DNA of 33,481 nt from positions 1 to 33,481 of the forward strand of contig DASUPQ010000331.1 in assembly GCA_036280995.1 (NCBI GenBank), written 5' to 3'. This stretch comes from Actinomycetota bacterium. Lineage in GTDB: Bacteria; Actinomycetota; CALGFH01. Under the pieces are notes generated by a model. It did not search any database. It had not been told where the DNA came from and saw only the letters and a list, made by a program, of their open reading frames with translations. Positions 8,347-16,928 of this stretch are shown here, in pieces. Made by a program: the position numbers and the translations under genes. The first letter of the stretch is position 1. The number at the start of each line of letters is the position of its first letter.

Positions 8347-9570
8347 CTAGCCGGGAAGGGCGCTGCCGGCCAGCCAGCGGCTCCAGGACATGTTCCAGTC
8401 GGCCACGCCGAAGCTGTTGCCGGGGCGCTTGGGCGAGCCCCGGACCTCGACCACGTCGCCGCGGCGGGTCAGGCGGTAGAACCAGGCCGCGTTGGCGGTG
8501 GACAGGTTGACGCAGCCGTGGGAGACGTTGGCCCGGCCCTGGGAGCCGGTGGACCAGGGGGCGGCGTGGACGAACTCGCCGGAGTTGGAGATCCGCACCG
8601 ACCAGGCGACCCGCTGGTAGTAGCCGCCCGGGGAGTTCCGGGGGATGCCCACGGTCGAGGAGTCCATCAGCTTCACCGGGGTCTTCTCGAGGACGAAGTG
8701 GACCCCGTTGGTGGTCGGGTACCGCTCCCGGCCGGTGCTGACCGGCAGGACCCTGAGGGTGCGCCCGCCCGAGACGACCTTCATGCGGTGGGTCCGGACG
8801 TCGACGACGCTGACCCGGCGCTCGCCGATGCGGAAGCGGATCGTCCGGTCGGCCACACCCCAGACCCCGCGGCCGGCGTCGGCCCCGGCCAGCCGGGCCC
8901 GCAGGGTGACCCGGGACCCGCTCGGCCAGTAGCTCTTCGGCCGGTAGTGGACCTCGTTGTCGGCGAACCAGTGCCAGGCCCCGGTCACCGGCTTGGACGA
9001 GGTCACCTCCAGGCGCCGCTCGACCGCGGCCCGGTCGGCCACGGGCTGGCTGAACCAGACGCCGATGGGCAGGCCGACCCCGACCGTCTCGCCGTCCAGG
9101 GGCATGATCGCCGCCCGCAGCTCGGCCCGGGGCCGCAGGGTGGTGAAGCTGGTCCGCGCGCGGGTCGGGGCCCCGGCGTCGTTGACGGCCTCGGCCACCA
9201 CCCGGTAGCGGGTCGCCGGGGCCAGGGGGCCGGTGCTCACCCAGGTGCGGCCGTCGTCGGCCAGGGTGCCGGCCAGCTTCCGCCCGCCGCTGGTCGTGAC
9301 CCGGACGGCCCGCAGCCGCCCGGCGTCGGCCACCACCCGGGCCCGGGTGTCGAGCCCGACCCGGGTCGCCCGGTCCCTGGGGGTCACGGTGACCTTGACC
9401 GGGGCCGCCGCCTCGCCCCCGCCGGCCTCCCTGGCCGCCCCGGCCGGGGCCGGCCGGTCGCCCGCGGTGCAGCCGCCGGCGGCCAGGGCGACCACGGCGA
9501 CCGCGGCCACGACCAGCGGCAGCAGCGGCCGCGGCGGCCGCGGTGCTCCGGGACGGCGCAAACGAGTCAT
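8347..9570 (-). CDS. L,D-transpeptidase lipoprotein (Ig-like domains plus YkuD)
   Basis: A 407-residue cell-wall enzyme forming 3-3 cross-links in peptidoglycan through a catalytic cysteine. The N-terminus has a basic stretch, a hydrophobic core and a lipobox ending in Cys34 (ALAAGGC), so it should be a lipoprotein outside the membrane. Residues from about 50 to 250 look like two Ig-like domains, as in mycobacterial LdtMt2 (TRVGLDTRARVVAD, GVGLPIGVWFSQPV, SGSRVTLRA). The C-terminal YkuD domain holds FVHAAPWS and SHGCVNLS, with His351 and catalytic Cys353. Start ATG 9570 has GGAGGG just upstream. Such enzymes give resistance to penicillins but remain sensitive to carbapenems in known cases. 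The TOPRIM gene follows closely on the same strand. Confidence 0.93.
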   Translation of the reverse strand: MTRLRRPGAPRPPRPLLPLVVAAVAVVALAAGGCTAGDRPAPAGAAREAGGGEAAAPVKVTVTPRDRATRVGLDTRARVVADAGRLRAVRVTTSGGRKLAGTLADDGRTWVSTGPLAPATRYRVVAEAVNDAGAPTRARTSFTTLRPRAELRAAIMPLDGETVGVGLPIGVWFSQPVADRAAVERRLEVTSSKPVTGAWHWFADNEVHYRPKSYWPSGSRVTLRARLAGADAGRGVWGVADRTIRFRIGERRVSVVDVRTHRMKVVSGGRTLRVLPVSTGRERYPTTNGVHFVLEKTPVKLMDSSTVGIPRNSPGGYYQRVAWSVRISNSGEFVHAAPWSTGSQGRANVSHGCVNLSTANAAWFYRLTRRGDVVEVRGSPKRPGNSFGVADWNMSWSRWLAGSALPG

Positions 9571-9628
9571 CGCCCTCCGAGTCTACCCGGCCCTCCGGTC
9601 CCGGCCCGGGTGCGAGCGCGTCCCGGAC

Positions 9629-9656
9629 TTGAACAGACGCACCGCTTTGGTAGTCT
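9629..9656 (+). promoter_or_regulatory. Candidate promoter of the penicillin-acylase family gene
   Basis: TTGAAC (9629-9634) and TAGTCT (9651-9656) are separated by 16 bases, in the 160-base gap between the divergent transpeptidase and acylase genes. The predicted start near 9663 gives a leader of about 68 bases ending in AGGAGAG ahead of ATG 9731. The leader is GC-rich, and I recognise no riboswitch in it. Confidence 0.45.
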
Positions 9657-9730
9657 TCGCCGGGTTCGGACGACGCCCGGGGCAGCGGTCGCTCCGGGAG
9701 CTGGGAGCCGTCCCAGGAGAGATCACCCCG

Positions 9731-12523
9731 ATGCGGCGCGCCATCATCGTCGTCCTCGCCCTCGCCCTGCTGCTGCCGGCCGGCGTGCTCGCCCAGGCAG
9801 CGGCCGCCGACCCGGTCGACGTGCCCGGGCTGGAGGGGCCGGCCTCGGTCGACCGGGACGCCAACGGGATCGCCCACATCCGGGCCGGCTCCCGCCACGA
9901 CCTGTTCTTCCTCCAGGGGTGGGTCCACGCCCAGGACCGGCTGTTCCAGATGGACGTGCGCCGCCGCCAGGCCGGCGGGACGCTGGCCGAGCTGCTCGGG
10001 CCGGCCGCCCTGCCCACCGACGTGCAGCTGCGGGCCATCGGCCTGCACCGGGCGGCCGCCCGCTCCCTGCCCGCCCTGTCCGACGACGCCCGGAGGGTGC
10101 TGGCCGCCTACGCCGACGGGGTCAACGCCTGGGTCGCCGGCAACCCGCTGCCGCCCGAGTACGGGGCCCTCAGCCTGACCTCGTTCCGGCCCTGGACGGC
10201 CCTGGACAGCGTGGCCGTCGGCAAGCTCCAGGCCTTCGGGCTCTCGTTCGACCTCGACATCGAGCTCACCACCGCCCTGCTCGGCTACCAGCAGGCCGGG
10301 CAGGCGGCCGGCTTCGACGGCACCGCCCTGTTCTTCCAGGACCTGTGGCGGGCCGAGCCGTTCACCGACGCCTCGACCGTGCCCGACGCCAGCCGGGCCG
10401 GCCCGGCGGCGGCCACGGCGGCCCCCGCCAGGGGCGGGGCCTCGGTGGCCGGCGTCGAGGCCGCGGGCGAGCGGCTGGGGGCCGCCGGCCGCCTGGCCGA
10501 GCGCTACGCCGCCGCCGCGGCCAAGGTGCCGCTGCTGCGCCGCGCCCTGGCCCGCGACCGGGGCCAGACCGGCTCCAACCAGTGGGCGGTGTCGGGCCGG
10601 GTGGCCGCCGGCGGCCACCCGCTGCTGGCCAACGACCCCCACCTGGCCCTGGACTCGCCCTCGACCTTCTACCCGGTCCACCTCCAGGCCGGGCGGACCG
10701 ACGCCATCGGCAGCGGCTTCGCCGGCACGCCGGGGGTGATCGTCGGCAACAACCGCTTCATCTCCTGGGGCGCCACCGTCAACCCGATGGACGTCACCGA
10801 CACCTACGCCGAGCAGGTCCGGCCCGACCCGTCCTCGCCGAGCGGCCTGGCCACCGTCTACCAGGGCCGGCTGGAGCCGATCATCCCCATCCCCGAGACC
10901 TTCCGGCAGAACAACCCGGGCTCGGGCACCCCCGACAACCTCACCGTCGTGCCCCCCGGCGGCCCGATCCCGCCGGCGACCCTGATCGTGCCCCGGCGCA
11001 ACAACGGCCCCATCATCCAGCTCGACCAGGCCGCCGGGACCGCCCTCAGCGTCCAGTACACCGGCTTCAGCGCCACCCGGGAGCTGGACACGTTCCTGAT
11101 CTGGGACGACGCCCGCAACCTTGACGACTTCCGCCGCGGCCTGCAGTTCTTCGACGTCGGCGGCCAGAACTGGGCCTATGCCGACGTCGAGGGCAACATC
11201 GCCTACTTCACCAGCGCCGAGCTGCCCCTGCGGGAGGACCTCCAGGCCGGCACCGTGAACGGCCTGCCCCCGTTCTTCATCCGCAACGGCACCGGCGGCA
11301 ACGAGTGGCTGCCGGCCCGCAACCCCCAGCCCGGCCAGGCCATCCCCTACGAGATCCTGCCCTATGAGGAGATGCCGCAGATCGTCAACCCGCCGGCCGG
11401 CTTCTTCGTCAACGCCAACAACGACCCGGCCGGGGTCACCCTGGACAACGACCCCATGAACCAGACGCGGCCCGGCGGCGGCATCTACTACCTCAACAAC
11501 GGCTACGCCGGCATCCGCGGCGGCCGCATCACCGCCCTGCTCCGGGCCGAGCTGGCCGGCGACGGCACCGTGTCGTTCGCCGACATGCAGCGCATCCAGG
11601 CCGACGTCGCCCTGGTCGACGCCCAGTTCTTCGTCCCCCACCTGGTCAGGGCGCTGGCCCGGGGGGTGCTGGACAGCGACCCGACCCTGCGCGGCCTGGC
11701 CCGGGACCCGGCCGTGGCCGAGGCGGTCGGCCGCCTGGCCATCTGGAGCCGCCGGACCCCGACCGGCATCGCCGAGGGCTACGACGCCGGCGACGTCGAC
11801 GGCCAGCGGCAGGCCCCGACCCGCCTGGAGCAGCTCAACAGCGCCGCCGCCACCATCTACGCGGTCTGGCGCAGCCAGGTCATCAAGGGCGCCATCGACG
11901 CCCGGCTGGCCCCGTTCGGCCTGGAGGGGCCCGACGGCGAGCGCTCCCTGACCGCCCTCAAGCACCTGCTCGAGACCTTCGCCGACACCAAGGGCGTCGG
12001 CGCCTCGGGCGTCGACTTCTTCGCCGTCCCCGGGGTCGCCGACCCGGCCGACCGCCGCGACGTGGTCCTGCTCCAGGCGGTCAAGGCCGCCCTGGCCAAG
12101 CTGGCCGGCCCCGACTTCCAGGCCGCCTTCGGCGGGTCGACCGACCAGGACGACTACCGCTGGGGCCGGCTCCACCGGGTGACCCTCGACCACCCCCTCG
12201 GCGGGCCGTTCAACATCCCCCCGGCCTTCGGCGCCTTCCCGCCGCCCCTGGCCGACCTGCCCGGCATCCCCACCGACGGCGGCTTCGAGACGGTCGACGC
12301 CTCCACCCACGACGCCCGCGCCGACGCCACCGGCGAGTTCGGCTTCGGCGGCGGCCCGGCCAACCGCTACGTCAGCGAGCTCCGGGCCCCGGGCGACATC
12401 CGCGCCTCCTCCAGCCTCCCCGGCGGCACCAGCGGCGTCCCCGGCAGCCCGTTCTACGTCAACCTGCTCCCGGAGTGGCTGACCAACGACAGCTTCGCCC
12501 TGGAGCAGGACGCCGCCGCCTGA
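9731..12523 (+). CDS. Penicillin acylase family protein (N-terminal nucleophile amidohydrolase)
   Basis: A 930-residue secreted hydrolase of the penicillin G acylase / acyl-homoserine-lactone acylase family. It begins with a signal peptide (MRRAIIVVLALALLL, likely cut after AQA) and the alpha-chain motifs DANGIAHIRA and WVHAQDRLFQMDVRRRQ. Like its relatives it should cut itself at Gly281-Ser282 in TGSNQWAVSG, freeing Ser282 as the N-terminal nucleophile of the beta chain. HPLLANDPHLAL, PGVIVGNNRFISWG and the asparagine-containing FVNANNDP follow in the usual order. The acyl amide substrate is unknown: penicillins, quorum-sensing lactones and cyclic lipopeptides are all hydrolysed by relatives. 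Start ATG 9731 follows AGGAGAG and gives the signal peptide; a longer in-frame extension back to 9233 overlaps the transpeptidase gene and is rejected. Confidence 0.93.
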   Translation: MRRAIIVVLALALLLPAGVLAQAAAADPVDVPGLEGPASVDRDANGIAHIRAGSRHDLFFLQGWVHAQDRLFQMDVRRRQAGGTLAELLGPAALPTDVQLRAIGLHRAAARSLPALSDDARRVLAAYADGVNAWVAGNPLPPEYGALSLTSFRPWTALDSVAVGKLQAFGLSFDLDIELTTALLGYQQAGQAAGFDGTALFFQDLWRAEPFTDASTVPDASRAGPAAATAAPARGGASVAGVEAAGERLGAAGRLAERYAAAAAKVPLLRRALARDRGQTGSNQWAVSGRVAAGGHPLLANDPHLALDSPSTFYPVHLQAGRTDAIGSGFAGTPGVIVGNNRFISWGATVNPMDVTDTYAEQVRPDPSSPSGLATVYQGRLEPIIPIPETFRQNNPGSGTPDNLTVVPPGGPIPPATLIVPRRNNGPIIQLDQAAGTALSVQYTGFSATRELDTFLIWDDARNLDDFRRGLQFFDVGGQNWAYADVEGNIAYFTSAELPLREDLQAGTVNGLPPFFIRNGTGGNEWLPARNPQPGQAIPYEILPYEEMPQIVNPPAGFFVNANNDPAGVTLDNDPMNQTRPGGGIYYLNNGYAGIRGGRITALLRAELAGDGTVSFADMQRIQADVALVDAQFFVPHLVRALARGVLDSDPTLRGLARDPAVAEAVGRLAIWSRRTPTGIAEGYDAGDVDGQRQAPTRLEQLNSAAATIYAVWRSQVIKGAIDARLAPFGLEGPDGERSLTALKHLLETFADTKGVGASGVDFFAVPGVADPADRRDVVLLQAVKAALAKLAGPDFQAAFGGSTDQDDYRWGRLHRVTLDHPLGGPFNIPPAFGAFPPPLADLPGIPTDGGFETVDASTHDARADATGEFGFGGGPANRYVSELRAPGDIRASSSLPGGTSGVPGSPFYVNLLPEWLTNDSFALEQDAAA

Positions 12524-12529
12524 CGCCGC

Positions 12530-13399
12530 TCAGATCTGGGCCGCGAACCCCTCGACGGTTGACTCCTGCGTGCGTTCGCCGCGGGTCAGGCGGCGGTAGA
12601 CGAAGAAGCCCAGGGCGATGGCCAGCAGGGACGAGAACAGCATGATGGTGGCCAGGGCGTTGAGGGCCGGGGTGGGGCTGGCCCGGGCGGTGTTGTAGAT
12701 CTTCACCGACATGGGCTCGGAGGCGGCGTCGGCGGACAGGTAGCGGACGAGCACGAAGTCGTCGATGACGTCGGCGAAGACGAGCACGGCGCTGGCGAAG
12801 ATGGCCGGGGACAGCAGGGGCAGCAGGACGTGGCGGAGCGCCTTGAGCGGGGAGGCGCCCAGGTCCATGGCCGCCTCCTCGTACTCGCTGCCGATCGAGA
12901 GCATGCGGGCCCGGCAGATGATCACCGGGTAGGAGAGCTGGAAGGTGACCAGGCCCAGGAGCTGGGCCCAGGTGCCGAGCTGGACCGCCTTGAGCAGGTT
13001 GGTGAACAGGAACAGCAGGGCCACGGCGAGGAGGATCTCGGGCAGGACGAACGACAGCAGCATCTGGAAGTTGAAGCCGGCGGCCAGCCGGCCCCGCCAG
13101 CGGTCAAGGCCGATGGCGAAGGCGACCCCGAGGGGCACGGCGACCAGGGTGGTGAGCACGGCCAGGCGCAGGCTGTGCAGCAGGGCCCGTTGCAGGTCGG
13201 GGTCGTTCCAGACCGACAGCACCGGGTCCTGCCAGTACCAGCGCAGCGAGAAGCCCTGCCAGCTGGAGCGGGAGCGGCCGGCGTTGAACGAGAACCAGAC
13301 GGCGATCGCCACCGGCAGCACCGACCAGGCCAGGTAGCCCCAGACCAGCGCCGCCAGCAGCCGCGGCTTGCGCCAGGGGTCGGTCAGCCAGCGCTTCAC
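12530..13399 (-). CDS. potC: ABC transporter permease, PotC type
   Basis: A 289-residue inner-membrane permease of the spermidine/putrescine importer class. It has about six transmembrane segments (LAALVWGYLAWSVLPVAIAV, then SLRLAVLTTLVAVPLGVAFA, MLLSFVLPEILLAVALLFLF and others). The cytosolic EAA loop, which contacts the ATPase, reads EYEEAAMDLGASPLKALRHV followed by LLPLLSPAIFA. It is the last gene of the potD-potB-potC unit, starting 4 bases after the potB stop, and ends 6 bases from the convergent acylase stop. The symbol marks family; the true substrate may be another amine, and the catabolic neighbours favour that. Confidence 0.9.
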   Translation of the reverse strand: MKRWLTDPWRKPRLLAALVWGYLAWSVLPVAIAVWFSFNAGRSRSSWQGFSLRWYWQDPVLSVWNDPDLQRALLHSLRLAVLTTLVAVPLGVAFAIGLDRWRGRLAAGFNFQMLLSFVLPEILLAVALLFLFTNLLKAVQLGTWAQLLGLVTFQLSYPVIICRARMLSIGSEYEEAAMDLGASPLKALRHVLLPLLSPAIFASAVLVFADVIDDFVLVRYLSADAASEPMSVKIYNTARASPTPALNALATIMLFSSLLAIALGFFVYRRLTRGERTQESTVEGFAAQI

Positions 13400-13403
13400 C
13401 GGC

Positions 13404-14402
13404 TCACCTCCCCGCCTCGCGGGAGGCGCGGGCGGTGGCCCGGATGTAGAGCACCATCGGCAGGGCCAGCAGGGCCATCATGACCAGCACGAGGGCGGCG
13501 GCCTGGCCGCCCTGGCCGGGGCTGGCGATGGCGTCGTTGACCAGGTTGCCGACCATCGAGGTCCGCGGCGACCCCGACAGCAGGTCGTTGGTGAAGTAGT
13601 CGCCGAACATGGGCAGGGAGGTCACGACCAGGCCGGCCAGGATGGCCTGGCGGGACAGGGGCAGGGTGACCAGCACGAAGGTCCGCCGCCGGCTCGCCCC
13701 CAGGTCGCGGGCCGCCTCCAGCAGCCGCTGGTCGACCCGGTCCAGCCCGGCGTACAGGGCCAGGACCATGTACGGGATGTAGCCGTAGACCAGCCCCAGG
13801 GTGACGGTGACCGGCTGGCCGGCCAGCCACGGGAACGGCTCGTCCAGGATCCCGACCGCCTCCAGCACGTTGTTGACCATGCCGTCGGCCTCCAGGAGGT
13901 TGACCCAGGCCAGCATGCGCATCATGTAGCTGACCCAGAACGGGGCCAGCAGGGCCACCAGCAGCAGCCCCTTGCGGCGGCCGGCATAGCGGGTCACGTA
14001 GTAGGCGACCGGGTAGGCCACCAGCAGGCAGAGGGCGCTGGCCGCGGCCACATAGGCGAAGGTGCGCAGGAACGCCGGGCCGAGGAACCCGCCGGGGCCG
14101 AAGACGCGGTCGTACAGCAGCTCGAACTGGAACGGGTTCCACTGCGCCGGGTTCCAGACCGGCACCGGGGTCCGGAACAGCGGGTCGACGGCCCCGAAGG
14201 CGATCGACAGGACCACGTAGAACGGCAGCAGGAACAGCACGACCAGCCAGACCATCCCCGGGACGGCGAAGGACGGCCAGAACCAGCGGGGGTGCCAGGC
14301 GCCGGCACGGGCGGAGGCGCGACGCGCACCCCGCCGGTGCGGCAACTTCGGCTCGGCCTGACCGGGCTCACGGGTCGTCGCCGGGGCCTCCGAGGTCGCC
14401 AC
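13404..14402 (-). CDS. potB: ABC transporter permease, PotB type
   Basis: A 332-residue membrane permease, partner of the PotC-type protein. A hydrophilic N-terminus of about 45 residues (rich in Arg, Ala, Pro) precedes the first helix, FAVPGMVWLVVLFLLPFYVV. Further helices and the EAA loop (RLLEAARDLGASRRRTFVLV, then TLPLSRQAILAGL) follow the family plan. The start is GTG 14402, 3 bases downstream of the potD stop, so the genes should be translated from one mRNA. Downstream starts inside the N-terminal extension are possible but less likely given the spacing. Confidence 0.9.
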   Translation of the reverse strand: MATSEAPATTREPGQAEPKLPHRRGARRASARAGAWHPRWFWPSFAVPGMVWLVVLFLLPFYVVLSIAFGAVDPLFRTPVPVWNPAQWNPFQFELLYDRVFGPGGFLGPAFLRTFAYVAAASALCLLVAYPVAYYVTRYAGRRKGLLLVALLAPFWVSYMMRMLAWVNLLEADGMVNNVLEAVGILDEPFPWLAGQPVTVTLGLVYGYIPYMVLALYAGLDRVDQRLLEAARDLGASRRRTFVLVTLPLSRQAILAGLVVTSLPMFGDYFTNDLLSGSPRTSMVGNLVNDAIASPGQGGQAAALVLVMMALLALPMVLYIRATARASREAGR

Positions 14403-14405
14403 CGG

Positions 14406-15647
14406 CTACGCTCCGGCCTTGAACTCCTGCCAGACCGCGTGCCAGCGGTCGTCGACCTCGCCGGGCAGCTCCAGGTAGCGGTAGCCGGACTCGAAGTAGG
14501 CCGGCAGCACGGTCGCGGTCTCGAGGTTCTTGGGCAGCAGCTCCTGGCCGACCAGCTCGGTCGGGTTGAGCTTGTTCTGGGGCGGCTGGTAGCCGTTCCA
14601 GCTCATGTTCTCCACGGCCACGTCGTAGTCGAGCAGGTGGTCCATGAACAGGTGGCCCAGCACCGGGTTCTTGCCCGAGCGCAGCAGCACGATCAGGTCG
14701 CTGTTGACCGGACCCTTGCCGTCGGCCGGGAACCAGTAGCGCATCACGTCGGCGCTCTGGCCCTTGGGCATGTAGTACTGGGCGTTGACCATGTCGCCCG
14801 ACCAGGCCTGGGTGATCCAGGTCTTGGACTCGGGCAGGTCGATGTAGTCGTTGGTGTTGACCCGCGGCCGGACCGTCTGGGCCAGGTCCACCAGCTGGTC
14901 CCGGGCCAGGTTGAGGTGGTCCTGGTTGGCCGTGTTGAGGTCGGTGATGCCGTTCTTGAGCAGGGTCATGCCGATGGCCTCGCGGTAGTCGTCGAGGATG
15001 CCGACCTTGCCCCGGTAGCGCTCGTCCCAGAGGGCCTCGTAGGGGTTGGGCAGCTGGGCGACGTCGTCCTTGACCTTGTCGACCCGCCAGGCGATGCCGG
15101 TGGTGTAGATCGTGTACGGCACCGTGTAGTTCCAGCCCTGGTCGTACCAGGGGTTCTGGAACGCCGGCCAGACCTGCTCGATGTTGGGGATGTAGGAGTG
15201 GTTGAGGGGGCGCAGGAAGTTCCCCTGGATCAGCTTGCCGATGTAGTCGTAGGTGGGGAACAGCACGTCGAAGGCGACCTGGCCGGCGCGCAGCTTGGCC
15301 ACGGCCTCGTCCATGTTGCCGTAGGTGGAGACCTGCACCTTGACGTCGTACTTCTTGTACTTCTTCTCGAAGTCCTGCACGACCTTCTTGTAGATGTACT
15401 CGCTCCAGTTGTAGACGCGCAGGGTCGCGCCCTGTTCCGGGGCCAGGCCGTCGGCGATGCGCCCGGCGTCGGCCGGGACCGGCCAGGTGACCGGGTTCTC
15501 GGGGCTGGCGAGCTTGGGCCCGCCGGCGCCGGGGGCGACCCCGGTGGCGTCGCGCTCGCCGCACGCCGACAGCAGGACTCCTCCGGAGACGGCCAGCGCC
15601 GTGGCCGCGGAACGGGAGAGGAAGGCTCGGCGGCTCATCCTGGCCAT
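14406..15647 (-). CDS. potD: Spermidine/putrescine-type substrate-binding lipoprotein, PotD type
   Basis: A 413-residue binding protein of the PotD family, delivering substrate to the PotB/PotC permeases. The N-terminus MARMSRRAFLSRSAATALAV has the twin-arginine SRRAFL pattern and then a lipobox ending in Cys29 (LLSAC), so it is probably a Tat-exported lipoprotein. The mature part begins with a family pattern, LRVYNWSEYIYKKVVQDFEK, and continues with DVLFPTYDYIGKLI and VPYTIYTTGIAWR. Start ATG 15647 is chosen because AGGAGG lies 5 bases upstream; an in-frame ATG 39 bases earlier lacks this. The promoter at 15678-15706 contains the TetR-type operator. Relatives bind polyamines, but the sequence cannot fix the ligand. 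Confidence 0.92.
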   Translation of the reverse strand: MARMSRRAFLSRSAATALAVSGGVLLSACGERDATGVAPGAGGPKLASPENPVTWPVPADAGRIADGLAPEQGATLRVYNWSEYIYKKVVQDFEKKYKKYDVKVQVSTYGNMDEAVAKLRAGQVAFDVLFPTYDYIGKLIQGNFLRPLNHSYIPNIEQVWPAFQNPWYDQGWNYTVPYTIYTTGIAWRVDKVKDDVAQLPNPYEALWDERYRGKVGILDDYREAIGMTLLKNGITDLNTANQDHLNLARDQLVDLAQTVRPRVNTNDYIDLPESKTWITQAWSGDMVNAQYYMPKGQSADVMRYWFPADGKGPVNSDLIVLLRSGKNPVLGHLFMDHLLDYDVAVENMSWNGYQPPQNKLNPTELVGQELLPKNLETATVLPAYFESGYRYLELPGEVDDRWHAVWQEFKAGA

Positions 15648-15662
15648 GGCTGCCTCCTGAGC

Positions 15663-15692
15663 TTGCAGGTGGGCGGAAGTAAACAATAAACT
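15663..15692 (+). promoter_or_regulatory. Candidate promoter of the acyl-CoA dehydrogenase/aminotransferase/potA operon
   Basis: TTGCAG (15663-15668), 18 bases, TAAACT (15687-15692). The last three bases of the -10 are the first of the palindrome, so a bound repressor would cover the -10 and the start point near 15699. The same geometry is repeated at 20145-20174. Confidence 0.5.
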
Positions 15693-15706
15693 GAACGTTC
15701 AGTCAA
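15678..15706 (-). promoter_or_regulatory. Candidate promoter of potD-potB-potC
   Basis: On the minus strand TTGACT (15706-15701) is followed after 17 bases by TTTACT (15683-15678). The palindrome 15690-15703 overlaps the -35 and fills most of the spacer, a classical repressor position. The predicted start near 15671 leaves a short leader holding AGGAGG. Confidence 0.55.
15690..15703. promoter_or_regulatory. TetR/BetI-type operator, copy 1
   Basis: ACTGAACGTTCAGT is a 14-base perfect palindrome between the divergent potD and acyl-CoA dehydrogenase genes. With the next four bases it forms an 18-base sequence (15690-15707) identical to 20172-20189. Its core resembles the GAACGTTC-type sites bound by BetI and related TetR proteins. 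The TetR gene at 19432-20094 is the likely source of the regulator. Confidence 0.8.
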
Positions 15707-15737
15707 TGTTTGCGTTACGCTTCCGGGGAGTCTGTTC

Positions 15738-16916
15738 GTGGGCCGAAGCTATCCGATGTCGGAGGCAGACCGGGAGATCCAGGCGGCCGCCAGGGCGCTC
15801 GCGGACGAGCTGCTCCCCCACGAGGTCGAGGCCGAGCTGCACGGCGGCGAGCTGCCCGACGGGCTGCTCGAGGCGCACCGGCGCCGGGTCGCCGAGCTCG
15901 GCTTCGAGGCCATCAACATGCCCAAGGAGCTCGGCGGGGGCGGCTTCACGGCCTTCCAGCAGGTGCTGGTCCAGGAGCAGATCGGGCGGGTCACCAACGC
16001 CCTCGGCTGGGTGGTCCACACCCCGGCCTCCTGGCTGCCCAAGGTCGCCACCACCGAGCAGCTGGACCGCTGGGTGGTGCCGACCATCCGCGGCGAGCGC
16101 CGCGAGTGCTACGCCATCACCGAGGAGGGCGCCGGCTCCGACGTCGACGCCATCCAGGCCACGGCGACCCGCGACGGCGACCACTACGTGCTCAACGGGG
16201 TCAAGTGGCACGTGACCTCCTTCAACCACGCCGACCACGTGTTCTTCCAGGGCAAGCTGGCCGGCGGGGCCAACGCGGGCGCCCACGCCATGTTCGTGCT
16301 CGACCTGGACACCCCCGGCATCCGGGTGGTCCGCACCCCCGCGTACACCCACACCTACCCCTACCACCACCCGGTGGTCGCCTTCGAGGACGTCCGCGTC
16401 CCCGCCGGCCAGCTGATCGGCGCCGAGGGCGACGGCATGACCTTCGCCTATGAGTGGTTCCGGTACGAGCGGCTGATGATCGCCGCCCGGGCCCTGGGCG
16501 CGGCCGAGCGGCTGATCGAGGAGGCCACGGCCTTCGCCAGGGAGCGCCACGCCTACGGCCAGGCCATCTTCGGCTACCAGGCGGTCCAGTTCATGCTGGC
16601 CGACTCCCTGACCGAGCTGTGGGCGGCCCGGCTGATGACCTACCAGACCGCCCACGGCCTCGACGCCGGCCTCGACGTCAAGGTCCAGCACGCCCAGTGC
16701 TCGATGGCCAAGCTGTACGCCTCCGAGATGGCCGGGCGGGTCGCCGACCGGGCGGTGCAGATCTTCGGAGGGCGCGGCTACATGCGCGAGAACGTGGCCG
16801 AGCGCTTCTACCGGGAGCTGCGGGTGGACAGGATCTGGGAGGGCACCTCCGAGATCCAGCGGGCGATCATCGCCGACCAGCTCGCCAAGCGGGGCGTGGG
16901 CACGCTGACCGGATAA
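15738..16916 (+). CDS. Acyl-CoA dehydrogenase in the TetR-operator cluster
   Basis: A 392-residue acyl-CoA dehydrogenase with the complete family pattern: an N-terminal helical domain (LGFEAINMPKELGGGGFT), the FAD-contacting ECYAITEEGAGSDVDAIQAT and YVLNGVKWHVTSF, and the C-terminal RHAYGQAIFGYQAVQFMLAD, VQIFGGRGYMREN and RIWEGTSEIQR. Glu368 in WEGTSE is the expected catalytic base, unlike the gene at 5827, which has Asp. The start is taken as GTG 15738 because GGGGAG lies 7 bases upstream; ATG 15756 is the alternative. The aminotransferase begins 12 bases after the stop. It should oxidise an acyl-CoA or an aminoacyl-CoA made in this pathway, with electrons going to electron-transfer flavoprotein; the substrate is inferred only by context. 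Confidence 0.92.
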   Translation: MGRSYPMSEADREIQAAARALADELLPHEVEAELHGGELPDGLLEAHRRRVAELGFEAINMPKELGGGGFTAFQQVLVQEQIGRVTNALGWVVHTPASWLPKVATTEQLDRWVVPTIRGERRECYAITEEGAGSDVDAIQATATRDGDHYVLNGVKWHVTSFNHADHVFFQGKLAGGANAGAHAMFVLDLDTPGIRVVRTPAYTHTYPYHHPVVAFEDVRVPAGQLIGAEGDGMTFAYEWFRYERLMIAARALGAAERLIEEATAFARERHAYGQAIFGYQAVQFMLADSLTELWAARLMTYQTAHGLDAGLDVKVQHAQCSMAKLYASEMAGRVADRAVQIFGGRGYMRENVAERFYRELRVDRIWEGTSEIQRAIIADQLAKRGVGTLTG

Positions 16917-16928
16917 GAGGAGACGGCC

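Noticed and set aside
9663-9730. Riboswitch in the acylase leader
   Set aside because: The leader of about 68 bases is GC-rich and can fold, but I see no conserved riboswitch core.
8339-12310. Very long minus-strand open frame (1323 codons) opposite the acylase gene
   Set aside because: It is antisense to a gene with clear family motifs. Its composition is Gly/Val/Asp/Gln-rich with no recognisable domain, as expected when GC-rich third positions remove stop codons.
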